Part shown: positions 9,408-17,911 of the stretch, in pieces
Position numbering within the stretch: position 1 is the first letter of the stretch
Layout: every line of letters starts with the position of its first letter
Source: Thermotogota bacterium
GTDB lineage: Bacteria; Thermotogota; Thermotogae; Thermotogales; DSM-5069
Assembly: GCA_029551145.1 (NCBI GenBank)
Contig: JAKPGA010000031.1
Span: 52,225-116,224, forward strand
DNA: 64,000 bases
Direction of reading: 5' to 3'
Position numbers and translations under genes: made by a program
The notes under the pieces: generated by a model
What the model saw: only the letters and a program-made list of their open reading frames with translations
Told to the model about the DNA's origin: nothing
The model's database searches: none

Positions 9408-10351
9408 ATGAGATCATTTCAGATATAAGGAACATTGTACCGGGCAGGCTTTTAGTCGCTTTCTCAGGTGGGGAAGATAGTTCACTTGTTGCTTTCCTTG
9501 CAAAGCAAGCGCTTGGCAAGGACAGAGTCGTACTTGTCACGGTCGACTGGGGGCCTTTCACTTACAGTGCAGCGAGAGAGGGTGTTGTCAGCGCAGCCAA
9601 GAGTCTTGACCTTGATCTGATCCTCGTGAGTGGCCAGCAGAGGCAGTTTGATATCTGGCGGCATGGGCCAAGTTGCAACATGTGTACGCGTTTCGCAAAA
9701 CTTCAATCTGTACTTGACCTTGATGAAAAGGCATACGTTGCAACCGGTTCGAATCTTTCAGATAGTTGGGGACAAAATGGTGTGAAGATAAATGGAAGGT
9801 TGTATTCACCATTGATTGCCCTTGACAAGAAAACAATCAGATCCCTTCTAAGCTATCTTGGTATCCGACCTGTCAAAATAGGGGAATCATCACAACGTGA
9901 AGGATGCAAATTGAAACATCTTCTCAAGATGATGACAAATCCGAATTATCATGGTCAAGCTGTGAATCTCTCGAATGAGATTTTGCTTTCTTTTCTCAGT
10001 GAGATTAATCACGCAAGCATACTGGCAAATGTGAAGATAATCGGACCTCTTTCAAGAAATATTGCACTGGTGAACGTTTTACCACATTTGAACGAACGAG
10101 AATCAAGCGAAATTGTCCGAAGATTGAGCACCGTCAGTGCCATAGATGAAGTATATGTCTTGAGAGATCCCGTTGTATTGAGAATTCTCGCGAATCCGGG
10201 TTTGTTCAACAATCCCACAGCAACTCTTCGGACCTTTCAAGGGTTCATTCAAAGGGATTTTGCCGTCCCAGTAACTGCCCAGTGGCATGAGTCCACCAAT
10301 TCACGCCTCAGGACCTTCCAAGTAGCAGGTTTTGAATATGAGAATAGATGA
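9368..10351 (+). CDS. PP-loop ATPase with three conserved-type cysteines (LarE/TtuA-like)
   Basis: A 327-residue N-type ATP pyrophosphatase. The PP-loop AFSGGEDSS is at residues 31-39, followed by a Rossmann-like core, ATGSNLSDSW at about 125-134 and YSPLIALDKKTIRSLLSYLGI at about 146-166. Cys103 and Cys106 (CNMC) and Cys180 (REGCK) form a CxxC + C pattern like that binding a [4Fe-4S] cluster in TtuA-type enzymes, so a sulfur-transfer role is likely but inferred. The last 130 residues form a separate domain I do not recognise. ATG 9368 overlaps the phosphoesterase by 40 bases; GGTGGAGAT lies before it and no later canonical start precedes the PP-loop. Its end overlaps mfd. Confidence 0.72.
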   Translation: MWQSAENCIQKTVDEIISDIRNIVPGRLLVAFSGGEDSSLVAFLAKQALGKDRVVLVTVDWGPFTYSAAREGVVSAAKSLDLDLILVSGQQRQFDIWRHGPSCNMCTRFAKLQSVLDLDEKAYVATGSNLSDSWGQNGVKINGRLYSPLIALDKKTIRSLLSYLGIRPVKIGESSQREGCKLKHLLKMMTNPNYHGQAVNLSNEILLSFLSEINHASILANVKIIGPLSRNIALVNVLPHLNERESSEIVRRLSTVSAIDEVYVLRDPVVLRILANPGLFNNPTATLRTFQGFIQRDFAVPVTAQWHESTNSRLRTFQVAGFEYENR

Positions 10352-13145
10352 TATATTGACGAGTAACATTGACAGACCCGTCTTGGTGATTGTTCCCACT
10401 GAGCATGACGCACAGTTACTGGCATCCAATCTTAATGTAAACCACTTTCCGTCGCACGATGTTTTTCCTTTTGAGGACATACCGGTCTCCTTTTCGGTGA
10501 GAAAGAGTCGTATAGAGACTCTTTGGAGATTGTCCAACGGCTCCAAGGAGGTCATAGTAACAACTCTGCATGCAATAAGCAGGAAAACGTTTTCTCGCGA
10601 CCAACTGAAAAGCTACACGAGGACTCTGAGAGTTGGTGACAATTTCCATGACTTTGGTGATTTTCTGTTCAAAATAGGATATGAGAGATCTTTTCTTGTC
10701 AGAACTCAGGGAGAATTCTCGATTCGTGGAGACATCGTTGACTTCTTTGGACCTCTCTACGACAAACCTGTACGTATAGAACTTCTGGGCAACAGAATTG
10801 AAAGTCTGAGATTCTTCGATGTTATCTCCCAGCGCTCTGTTGATACAACCCACCAGATAGTTTTACTGCCTTGTCGAGAGTACTTCAGTGATGTTCATTC
10901 CTTTGATACGGTGCCGGGCAAAGCTGGTTCGAACTCAACGATTTTCGACTACGCCTCTTTCAAGGTTTTTATCGTTGATTTTGAAAGGTGTCAGCAAGAG
11001 TTTGCCAAAAGAGAAGTGGAAAGTCGTGAGATTCTTTCAAAAGATCTGCTCGATGATTACATCCACCATTCTCAAGTGAGTCTGTCACAGTTGGTCAAGC
11101 TAATTGGGGAATTTACACCCATAGAGATGGACTTCAGAACATTGAAGGTGACCGTAAAAGGTTCCAAGGTGGAGCAACTGCCCATCTTGGACGAAGAAGA
11201 GCTCACTCCAGGTGACTATGTGGTGCACAAAGATTATGGCATAGGCATCTATAAAGGTGTGCAGAGAGTTCAAAATGTCTTTGGAATTAGAGAATATATC
11301 GTAATAGGATACGAAGACTCAACGATATATGTGCCCGTTGAAAGGCTTGACAGAATTCACAAGTATGTCGGAGACAACCAGAATGTGAAAATAGACAGAT
11401 TGCAATCAAGAAGTTGGAAACATCGCGTTGAAAAAGTTAGAAACAACTTGCAACAGAAGATCAGCGAATTGATCCAGATATATACAAGAAGACAGCAAAC
11501 GACGGGACTTAGATTGTCGGGCGATGCAGAACTCGAGAAAAGTTTTGCGCGGACATTCCCATACATAGAGACCCAAGATCAGGCCGACGCGATTGAAGAA
11601 ATTCTCAACGATCTGGCATACGACAAGCCGATGGACAGGCTCTTGTGTGGCGATGCTGGATTTGGAAAGACAGAGGTTGCTCTACGGGCTGCTTTTCGTT
11701 GCGTTGTGTCTGGCAAGCAGGTTGCTATTCTCGTTCCAACCACGGTCCTGGCCAAGCAGCATTACAAAACCTTCAAGGAGAGAATGGAACCTTTTGGGGT
11801 ATCGGTTGAAATCTTAGATCGTTCCGTAAGTAGATCCAAGAAGGCGGACATTTTCAAGCAGCTTCAAGATGGGACCATAGATGTCATCATTGGGACACAC
11901 GCGCTCTTGTCAGACAAAGTGAAGTTCTCAGACCTTGGACTCGTCATTATAGATGAAGAGCAAAATTTCGGCGTAGAGCAGAAAGAGAAATTCAAGAAAC
12001 TGAGGATAAACGTGAATGTTTTGTCACTCAGTGCTACACCAATTCCTCGAACCCTTCACATGGCCCTCACTGGAATGAAAGATATGAGCGTCCTTAACAC
12101 ACCGCCTTTGGGCAGACTCCCCGTTGTAACCTATGTCTCAAGGTACAATCACCAACTTGTCAGGGCAGCGATACTGAGAGAGATCAATAGGGGAGGACAA
12201 GTCATCTATGTGCACAACAGAATTCAAGACATCTACGATGTGTACGAACAGCTAAAAGGTGTAGTACCAGAAGCAAGAATCGTCGTTGCGCATGGCCGAA
12301 TGAGTTCGACCAATCTTGGGAGAGCGGTTAGGAGTTTTTATGAGCATGAGTCTGATGTGATAGTTTGCACCTCAATTTTGGAGAATGGTATCGATATCCC
12401 AAATGCAAATACTATCATAGTTGATGATTCTGATCGGTATGGGCTGGCTCAACTTTACCAGCTCAGAGGAAGGGTCGGACGAAGTGATAAGCGTGCCTTT
12501 GCATACTTTTTGTACGACTCAAACATAAAAGGCACTGCCATTCGAAGGCTTCAAGTCATCAAACAGTTTTCTGGTCTTGGAAGCGGCTTACAACTTGCCA
12601 TGAAGGACATGCAGATGAGAGGGATAGGATCCGTCTTTGGATTGGAGCAACATGGAGACATCAACGAGATAGGGCTCAATCTCTACGTGGAGATCCTATC
12701 AGAGCAACTAAGACAGGCAAAGGGCGAATCAACGGCCGGTGAACATCACATTGAGACAGAGATAGAGGGTCTACCGGGGGAACTTATTATTCCATCTGAT
12801 TATGTGGAAAATCCACTGGAACGCATGAAGATTTACCGCAGATTGGCATCGTGTAGCACCATAGATGAAATCGATGATATTCTATCTGAACTCAAGGACA
12901 GATTTGGGCAGTATCCTCATCAGGTGAGCTTGCTGATCGACACCTTTAAGTTGAGATTGAACGCATACCACATGGGAATAAAAAGAATAAGATACACGCA
13001 AGACTCACTGCAGGTCGTCACAGAAACTCATCTGAATACAAAGACTGACAAAAAATACCTGTATAACGAGAAACTGAAGACATACTTTTTCTACGGAATC
13101 GAGCCAGATCAGGTTATGACCTTTCTGAAGAAACTACTTGCGTGA
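10338..13145 (+). CDS. mfd: Transcription-repair coupling factor Mfd, short form
   Basis: Displaces stalled RNA polymerase at lesions and recruits UvrA. From ATG 10338 it has 935 residues, against about 1150 in E. coli; the missing part is at the N-terminus, where the protein begins inside the UvrB-like region (IVPTEHDAQLL). The RNA polymerase interaction domain (DYVVHKDYGIGIYKG) is near residue 292, Walker A GDAGFGKTE near 440, DEEQ near 539, then SATPIPRTLH, the RGRVGR motif and a C-terminal TRCF domain. ATG 10338 has AGGT about 7 bases upstream; TTG 10332 is an alternative. The end overlaps the convergent gene at 13134 by 12 bases. Confidence 0.93.
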   Translation: MRIDDILTSNIDRPVLVIVPTEHDAQLLASNLNVNHFPSHDVFPFEDIPVSFSVRKSRIETLWRLSNGSKEVIVTTLHAISRKTFSRDQLKSYTRTLRVGDNFHDFGDFLFKIGYERSFLVRTQGEFSIRGDIVDFFGPLYDKPVRIELLGNRIESLRFFDVISQRSVDTTHQIVLLPCREYFSDVHSFDTVPGKAGSNSTIFDYASFKVFIVDFERCQQEFAKREVESREILSKDLLDDYIHHSQVSLSQLVKLIGEFTPIEMDFRTLKVTVKGSKVEQLPILDEEELTPGDYVVHKDYGIGIYKGVQRVQNVFGIREYIVIGYEDSTIYVPVERLDRIHKYVGDNQNVKIDRLQSRSWKHRVEKVRNNLQQKISELIQIYTRRQQTTGLRLSGDAELEKSFARTFPYIETQDQADAIEEILNDLAYDKPMDRLLCGDAGFGKTEVALRAAFRCVVSGKQVAILVPTTVLAKQHYKTFKERMEPFGVSVEILDRSVSRSKKADIFKQLQDGTIDVIIGTHALLSDKVKFSDLGLVIIDEEQNFGVEQKEKFKKLRINVNVLSLSATPIPRTLHMALTGMKDMSVLNTPPLGRLPVVTYVSRYNHQLVRAAILREINRGGQVIYVHNRIQDIYDVYEQLKGVVPEARIVVAHGRMSSTNLGRAVRSFYEHESDVIVCTSILENGIDIPNANTIIVDDSDRYGLAQLYQLRGRVGRSDKRAFAYFLYDSNIKGTAIRRLQVIKQFSGLGSGLQLAMKDMQMRGIGSVFGLEQHGDINEIGLNLYVEILSEQLRQAKGESTAGEHHIETEIEGLPGELIIPSDYVENPLERMKIYRRLASCSTIDEIDDILSELKDRFGQYPHQVSLLIDTFKLRLNAYHMGIKRIRYTQDSLQVVTETHLNTKTDKKYLYNEKLKTYFFYGIEPDQVMTFLKKLLA

Positions 13146-13826
13146 AACGATTTGAAAAAGGTACTGGTTCATACTCTTGAACACAAACAAATCGACTCGT
13201 CTCGATCTTTTCTGAGACAGTTCAACGACAAGATCTCTGTCCATTATCAGGTATCTCTTGGCGCTGTCTATAGGTACCGATCGGTAATATCCCACGAATT
13301 TCAGCGTCTCCGGTCTCTGTTTACAGTTCATCAGAAAATCTTCCAAAGCCCTCAGGGCAACCTCGGTTTTTGGAAAGGGCGATGGTGCGAATTTCATGAT
13401 CTTCAGGACTGGAAGATTTTTCTCTCTAACCGATACCTTCACAAGTCGATCTTGCAATACCACACCGTTAAGGCAGAAAGCTTCTGTTCTAATCTTTTGC
13501 CCAAAAGTGTCGCGATGGTACAGTATTTGTGCTGATGGGATCTTTGGATGAATCGTTCCTTCGCTTACTGTGATCTTGCTTGTGCAGCCCAGCGAATGAA
13601 TTTGTAGGCTTGGTTGGTTTTGCTCAAGTGAATTGACTTTCAGATCACCAAAAACAGAGCCAGTTTGCTGTATCAGGCAACAGATGGAGGTTTGTTGATC
13701 ATTCACAGATATAGACACCGGCAGTTCCTGGATCTGAGCTGAGAAAGACAGTTCTTGGATAGTGTTCACTTTAATCAATCCAAGTTCCATTTTGAGCGAT
13801 TCGATCAGCTGCTGGAAGATCTGCAT
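13134..13826 (-). CDS. Unrecognised protein at the end of the flagellar operon
   Basis: A 230-residue protein I do not recognise. It begins with a helical stretch (MQIFQQLIESLKMELGL), has no signal peptide or membrane segment, and its middle is beta-rich with several glutamine-containing strands (SVSISVNDQQTS). A basic segment (LSQKRSRRVDLFVFKS) lies near the C-terminus. The ATG is 22 bases inside the preceding minus-strand gene and its end overlaps mfd tail to tail. As the last gene of the fliA operon it may act in motility, but no motif supports a specific function. Confidence 0.6.
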   Translation of the reverse strand: MQIFQQLIESLKMELGLIKVNTIQELSFSAQIQELPVSISVNDQQTSICCLIQQTGSVFGDLKVNSLEQNQPSLQIHSLGCTSKITVSEGTIHPKIPSAQILYHRDTFGQKIRTEAFCLNGVVLQDRLVKVSVREKNLPVLKIMKFAPSPFPKTEVALRALEDFLMNCKQRPETLKFVGYYRSVPIDSAKRYLIMDRDLVVELSQKRSRRVDLFVFKSMNQYLFQIVSRK

Positions 13827-14296
13827 ATATATTCAAGTGCCTTTTGAAGCCTTTGAAATGGCTCAAGAATATCCATTTCCTCAACCAGTTGCTTGAGCCT
13901 CTCAACTTTTTCTTTGCTGATCTGGTTTGATGAGGAAATGCGAACCGCTCCAGATCCATACGGAATGATACACTCATCGGGAGCTGGTTGCTCAATTTGC
14001 CCAGCGTTAGAAACAGCTGGCATAGCAAGAAAAACGTTTTCAGAAGCATCTGTCAATATGGGAGTGTCTGTAAAAATCACTTCTGGTCTGTTTTCGGCTC
14101 TTTTTATGAGTGACTTTGCAATGACTTCTATATTCAAATAGCCTTCCAAAGATTTGCCGTACAGAATCTTCTGTAACGGAGTGGGCACGACTGGGTCGGT
14201 ATACTTGAATTCGTAAGGTATACCGGATTCATCTACGATGAGCAAACCACCGATGTATTTTTCATCCACTCTCTTGACAGACAAATAGCCTATCAC
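13805..14296 (-). CDS. Unrecognised 163-residue protein downstream of fliA
   Basis: A soluble 163-residue protein starting with GTG in a four-base overlap with the gene before it. The N-terminal half (GYLSVKRVDEKYIGGLLIVDESG, given here only as the first part of the domain) looks like a compact alpha/beta unit with DPVVPTPLQKILYGKSLEGY; the C-terminal third is a predicted amphipathic helix with heptad character (KEKVERLKQLVEEMDILEPF). The tail is serine-rich. No family recognised. Overlaps on both sides indicate one translationally coupled unit with its neighbours. Confidence 0.6.
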   Translation of the reverse strand: MIGYLSVKRVDEKYIGGLLIVDESGIPYEFKYTDPVVPTPLQKILYGKSLEGYLNIEVIAKSLIKRAENRPEVIFTDTPILTDASENVFLAMPAVSNAGQIEQPAPDECIIPYGSGAVRISSSNQISKEKVERLKQLVEEMDILEPFQRLQKALEYICRSSSS

Positions 14297-14589
14297 AATC
14301 TCACATCCAGTATGAAACCCTTTTTTTCTTCCTTTTCTGGTTGGCGCCGTTTTCTACCAAAATAATAACTTCCCGAGCCTGCTCCACCTTCCTCGGTCGA
14401 GGTCTTCACTATTCTTTCTTCAACTTTGTTTTCGGGATTGACCATTCTTGTCTGCTGTTGGGCTTTATTCAGGATTTCAGATTTCAATAACTCATTCGCC
14501 GCTATCTGGACGTTCACACTCTGAGCGACATTTGAGGATATGTCAGTTCCTTTCACAATTACAGTTTGAAGATCGATTGGTGTTATCAT
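14293..14589 (-). CDS. Small unrecognised protein overlapping the fliA 3' end
   Basis: A 98-residue protein (MITPIDLQTVIVKGTDIS at the start). ATG 14589 is preferred over ATG 14607, because GGGGGAGGACG lies directly before it. A predicted helix at about 20-55 is rich in Asn, Gln and Ala; the rest is charged and low in complexity (EEKKGF near the end). The first 47 bases overlap the end of fliA in another frame. Function unknown. Position right after fliA and before two other unknown genes suggests a lineage-specific motility accessory. Confidence 0.55.
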   Translation of the reverse strand: MITPIDLQTVIVKGTDISSNVAQSVNVQIAANELLKSEILNKAQQQTRMVNPENKVEERIVKTSTEEGGAGSGSYYFGRKRRQPEKEEKKGFILDVRL

Positions 14590-15283
14590 CGTCCTCCCCC
14601 AGAACATACCTCTTGATCTTCAAGAGTGCGCTTGATAAAATCTGCGACACCCTCGATTCACTCACACCGATAATTAGACCGATCTCTTTCAAAGAAAGAT
14701 CTTGCTCAAATCTCAACGAAAGCACCAACTGTTCCCGAGGCAAAAGGTTTTTTATAGCTTCTGCGAGTTTTTCAGAGATGATCTCTTTGAATGCAGATTC
14801 TGAGGGTTCATCTTCTCCACCAAGATTATCGGCGAACGAATCGAAATCTTCATAAAGAAACTCGTCGAGTCGCAGGAGTTGTTTTCTCACAGTTTCATCC
14901 AAAGCTCTTTTAACCTCATTGCTTGTCATACCAGTGTGCAGCGCAATCTCTTCGATTGTAGGATATCTATTCAAGCGGTACTCAAGCTCATAAACCGCCT
15001 TTTCAACTTGTTTGACGTTGTGCCTCAGATTTCTCGGCATCCAGTCTATTCTTCTCAGATAATCGTACATCGCGCCTTTAACTCTTTTCACAACAAAAGC
15101 ATGTAGGTTGGTACCCCTCTTGGGATCATATCTTCTCACAGCCGATATGAGCGCCAGAACACCCTCTTGAACAAGATCATCAAGTTCCACGTTCTTTGGT
15201 AGATTGTGGATTAGATCTGAAGCTATTCTTTTCACAGTCGGCAGCATTTCTTTGATTATGTCCTCCTCGCTGGTCTTGTACAC
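14543..15283 (-). CDS. fliA: Flagellar/motility sigma factor sigma-28 (FliA)
   Basis: An alternative sigma factor of 246 residues that directs late flagellar and chemotaxis promoters. Region 2 (ELDDLVQEGVLALISAVRRYD, with DYLRRIDWMPR following), region 3 (YPTIEEIALHTGM) and region 4 (LPREQLVLSLRFEQDLSLKEIG, then VSESRVSQILSSAL) are in order. The start is GTG 15283 behind AGAGGTTGA. The C-terminal 20 residues (a tail of Asp, Asn, Ser and Cys) overlap the next gene and look unconserved. It is co-directional with cheD/cheC just upstream. FlgM was not found in this window. Confidence 0.93.
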   Translation of the reverse strand: MYKTSEEDIIKEMLPTVKRIASDLIHNLPKNVELDDLVQEGVLALISAVRRYDPKRGTNLHAFVVKRVKGAMYDYLRRIDWMPRNLRHNVKQVEKAVYELEYRLNRYPTIEEIALHTGMTSNEVKRALDETVRKQLLRLDEFLYEDFDSFADNLGGEDEPSESAFKEIISEKLAEAIKNLLPREQLVLSLRFEQDLSLKEIGLIIGVSESRVSQILSSALLKIKRYVLGEDDDNTNRSSNCNCERN

Positions 15284-15298
15284 ACGATCAACCTCTTT

Positions 15299-15784
15299 CT
15301 ATATTTCAAGCATCTGTACCGTTTCTCCTCCTCCCACCTTTCTCACCAGGAGCTTACCGTTCTCGATATTGTACTCGATGCTTCTTGCCCTGTTGCCCCC
15401 GGTGTCTTCCCCTTTCAAGGAAATACCGTAGTATTTCAGCCAGTATTTCACGGCATCCACGTTTTTCTTACCGATATTCATCGATCCAGACTCAAACATT
15501 GCGGCTCCGCCAGCGATCTTTGCCTCAATCCTTGACTGAACGGCACCCATCTCAACGAGCTTCTCGACCAGGTGCTGAACCGCCGTATCGGCATATTTCC
15601 CTGGATTCTTGACGACTCTATCCGAACTTTCGGGTAACATCACGTGTGCCATGCCACCCACGCGTGCGACAGGGTCCCTCATACATACACCGACACAGGA
15701 ACCTAATCCGAGCGTGACAATTATCGCTGGATTTCTCTCCACAGATAATTCTCCGATTCCAATTATCACCTTCTTCACCATCAC
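15299..15784 (-). CDS. cheD: Chemoreceptor glutamine deamidase CheD
   Basis: Deamidates receptor glutamines and binds CheC to stimulate CheY-P dephosphorylation. The 161-residue protein has the catalytic cysteine in LGLGSCVGVC, the histidine in MAHVMLP, and the GGAAMF motif further on. The start is GTG 15784 overlapping the cheC TGA, with ATG 15781 as an alternative. cheC-cheD adjacency is the classical arrangement and supports CheC-CheD regulation of adaptation. Confidence 0.94.
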   Translation of the reverse strand: MMVKKVIIGIGELSVERNPAIIVTLGLGSCVGVCMRDPVARVGGMAHVMLPESSDRVVKNPGKYADTAVQHLVEKLVEMGAVQSRIEAKIAGGAAMFESGSMNIGKKNVDAVKYWLKYYGISLKGEDTGGNRARSIEYNIENGKLLVRKVGGGETVQMLEI

Positions 15785-16383
15785 AGTCCCACCCTCGAAA
15801 AGATCTTTTCCAAAGTACCTCGGCCCGGTATCAAGAACATCTGAGAAGTGGCAGATTTCATATCTTCAACGGTCAGTTCTGTTTCGACAAATATCGCCTC
15901 GTCCTCGTAATTCTCACTTGCTAAGATAGCCTCAGAAACGACTGCCACTAACATGTCAACGCTCAGATCAGGTGGTAACGGGTCCAGATACATCTGAGTG
16001 AACTCTGCAAGGGCCGTGATATAAGAGCCGCACATGATATTACCTATCTCTTTCAACGCAGAAGCCGACATTTCATCAAGCTGTGTTATATCTTCACACG
16101 GGCTTCCAAGAAGGTCTGTCAGGATCTTCTTAGCAGCATGCCTGTCCAAAATCAACAAAACATCCAGTCCAGCGTCACCTTTCACTACCATTCTGATTCC
16201 TATTACTATGTCTTCGGGTTGTGGAAAGACAAATACAATTCTCTCTATAGGGACCGTCTGGGCAGTCGGCACATTTATCTCTATCTTTTTACCTGTGAGC
16301 GTTGATAGGGCGGTTGCTGCATTGCCAGTACCTATGTTACCAATCTCTCTAAGAAGATCCAACTGCTTTTCAGTTAATTGCAT
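15781..16383 (-). CDS. cheC: CheY-P phosphatase CheC
   Basis: Dephosphorylates CheY-P and pairs with CheD. Two copies of the active-site ExxxN pattern are present: EIGNIGTGNA near residue 13 and EIGNIMCGSY near residue 115, so both catalytic helices look intact. The protein has 200 residues from ATG 16383. That start is chosen because GGAGAGGAGG lies 6 bases before it; the ATG at 16401 would place the ribosome site inside the gene. It begins one base after the PilZ gene ends. Confidence 0.94.
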   Translation of the reverse strand: MQLTEKQLDLLREIGNIGTGNAATALSTLTGKKIEINVPTAQTVPIERIVFVFPQPEDIVIGIRMVVKGDAGLDVLLILDRHAAKKILTDLLGSPCEDITQLDEMSASALKEIGNIMCGSYITALAEFTQMYLDPLPPDLSVDMLVAVVSEAILASENYEDEAIFVETELTVEDMKSATSQMFLIPGRGTLEKIFSRVGL

Positions 16384-16384
16384 C

Positions 16385-17071
16385 TCATGCCTCCTCTCCA
16401 AAGACTTTTTTCTTCATCTTCAGTTCTTGCTGGAAAACAAAAACCACCAATGCCCTTTCCAGTTCAGGTGGAACCTCAAGAAACTGTACACCGTACTCAT
16501 AAAGACCTGTTGCTTCGTTTTTCCCGGCGCTTCTAACAATCTGCGCCTTTTGCTGCTGTAGTTTGATGCCTTCCAGCTCGAGGTTCACAAATATTGGTTG
16601 TCCAACTGCAAGAACATTATTCGTGCACATCAGCATACCACCAGCACTGAAGTCACGGGTCACAAAACGAAACTGTTTGTCTTCACCGGGAAGACTATAG
16701 GTTCCGTTCAAAAAAAGTGGTATTCTAACAAATCTCCGCCTTTGTATCCTTTTGACATACGAAGAAATTGTCACATACATCACTAGAAAACCATCGTCAT
16801 CTCTTCCATAATCCAGCACGCGACTTGAGAACCCATAAACGACCTTGTCAGAAAGGGCAGTCACGTAGATAAAATCACCTCGTGGCAGGGGAACAAGGTG
16901 TCCCTTCAAGCTTGGCATAGCGATTTTGAGCACACCTTTATCAAAAAAAACGTCGTGAACTGTGCTTTTCAAAGTCACTTTTTCACCACTTTTCGATTCG
17001 ACCTCTATCAGTAAGGGCATTGCCGGTCTTATGACACTCTGTGCATCGACTTGAGTAATTCGTTCAGTCAT
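16385..17071 (-). CDS. YcgR-type PilZ-domain c-di-GMP receptor
   Basis: A 228-residue flagellar-brake type protein. The N-terminal half is a YcgR-N-like beta barrel; the C-terminal half is a PilZ domain with both c-di-GMP contacts, RRRFVRIP (about 111-118) and DFSAGG (about 138-143). In other bacteria such proteins bind c-di-GMP and slow the motor through the rotor/stator. Location between flhG and cheC supports a motility role. A short lysine-rich end (KMKKKVFGEEA) follows the domain. No GGDEF or EAL enzyme is in the window. Confidence 0.85.
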   Translation of the reverse strand: MTERITQVDAQSVIRPAMPLLIEVESKSGEKVTLKSTVHDVFFDKGVLKIAMPSLKGHLVPLPRGDFIYVTALSDKVVYGFSSRVLDYGRDDDGFLVMYVTISSYVKRIQRRRFVRIPLFLNGTYSLPGEDKQFRFVTRDFSAGGMLMCTNNVLAVGQPIFVNLELEGIKLQQQKAQIVRSAGKNEATGLYEYGVQFLEVPPELERALVVFVFQQELKMKKKVFGEEA

Positions 17072-17080
17072 GAAAACACC

Positions 17081-17911
17081 TCAACCAACGCCAAAAAGTG
17101 CCTTAACTTTATCGATGAATGACAGCTTTTTGACTGGCTGTTTTTTCATCACCACATCCGCAATGCCATAAACTGCCAGGGCGGGTTGAGACATCTTCTT
17201 AGTTGTCACAAAGGGCATTTGCTTGTTGACACTGTCTTTCACAAGTGGCTCAAAGCGAATCAGATGAGTGGATGTGATAGGAATACCTGCAAATCTCGTT
17301 ATGACAGACACAAACTTCTCCATTATCTTTCGTCCTTCTCGCATATCTTTGACCATATTCATCACCAAGTGAAAACCGTCGGGGTCGACTCCCTTTACGG
17401 TCATCAGTTTTACAAAGGTGTAGGCGTTGACGAGTGAGGTTGGCTCGGAAGCAGTAACCATTATCAGATGATCAGAACTCGCATAGAATTTCTCCAGTTC
17501 TTCGTTAAAACCAGGTGGAAAATCAAAGACAATGAAGCGATAATTGGATGCTATGCGCTGCAGATGGTTATACAGGTCAGATTTGTCCTGAAGATTGAAG
17601 GTAATGAGATCATCGACATCCATTCCAGTACTTATCAAATCCACCTGATAAGGCGTCTGAAAAACGACTTTCTCAAGACTAACACGCTTCTGCAAGAAAT
17701 CCTTCAGCGTGTTCCTCGGTGTTACTCCCATGAGTATTTCGGCATTGGCAAAACCAGCATCGACATCAAACAGAAGAACCTTTTCTCCTCTCTGCGCAAG
17801 AACTATTGCAAGATTGACTGCGATAATTGTTTTGCCAACGCCACCTTTTCCACTTGCTACGCTCACAACCTTCGGTTGATCTCTCAGCAACCCTTCAGCT
17901 TGATTGTGCAA
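17081..17911 (-). CDS. flhG: Flagellar number regulator FlhG/FleN, MinD-like ATPase
   Basis: A ParA/MinD-type ATPase that, with FlhF, sets flagellum number and place. The deviant Walker A SGKGGVGKT lies at about residues 20-28, the switch aspartate in LLFDVDAGFANA, and VFDFPPGF is the Walker B region. A C-terminal amphipathic stretch (KLSFIDKVKALFG) fits membrane binding. Start TTG 17911 (reading HNQAEGLLRDQPK) gives the usual DQAxxL-like N-terminus, has AGAGGTG 7 bases upstream, and overlaps flhF by 17 bases. Upstream in-frame ATGs would add residues translated from flhF. Confidence 0.9.
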   Translation of the reverse strand: MHNQAEGLLRDQPKVVSVASGKGGVGKTIIAVNLAIVLAQRGEKVLLFDVDAGFANAEILMGVTPRNTLKDFLQKRVSLEKVVFQTPYQVDLISTGMDVDDLITFNLQDKSDLYNHLQRIASNYRFIVFDFPPGFNEELEKFYASSDHLIMVTASEPTSLVNAYTFVKLMTVKGVDPDGFHLVMNMVKDMREGRKIMEKFVSVITRFAGIPITSTHLIRFEPLVKDSVNKQMPFVTTKKMSQPALAVYGIADVVMKKQPVKKLSFIDKVKALFGVG

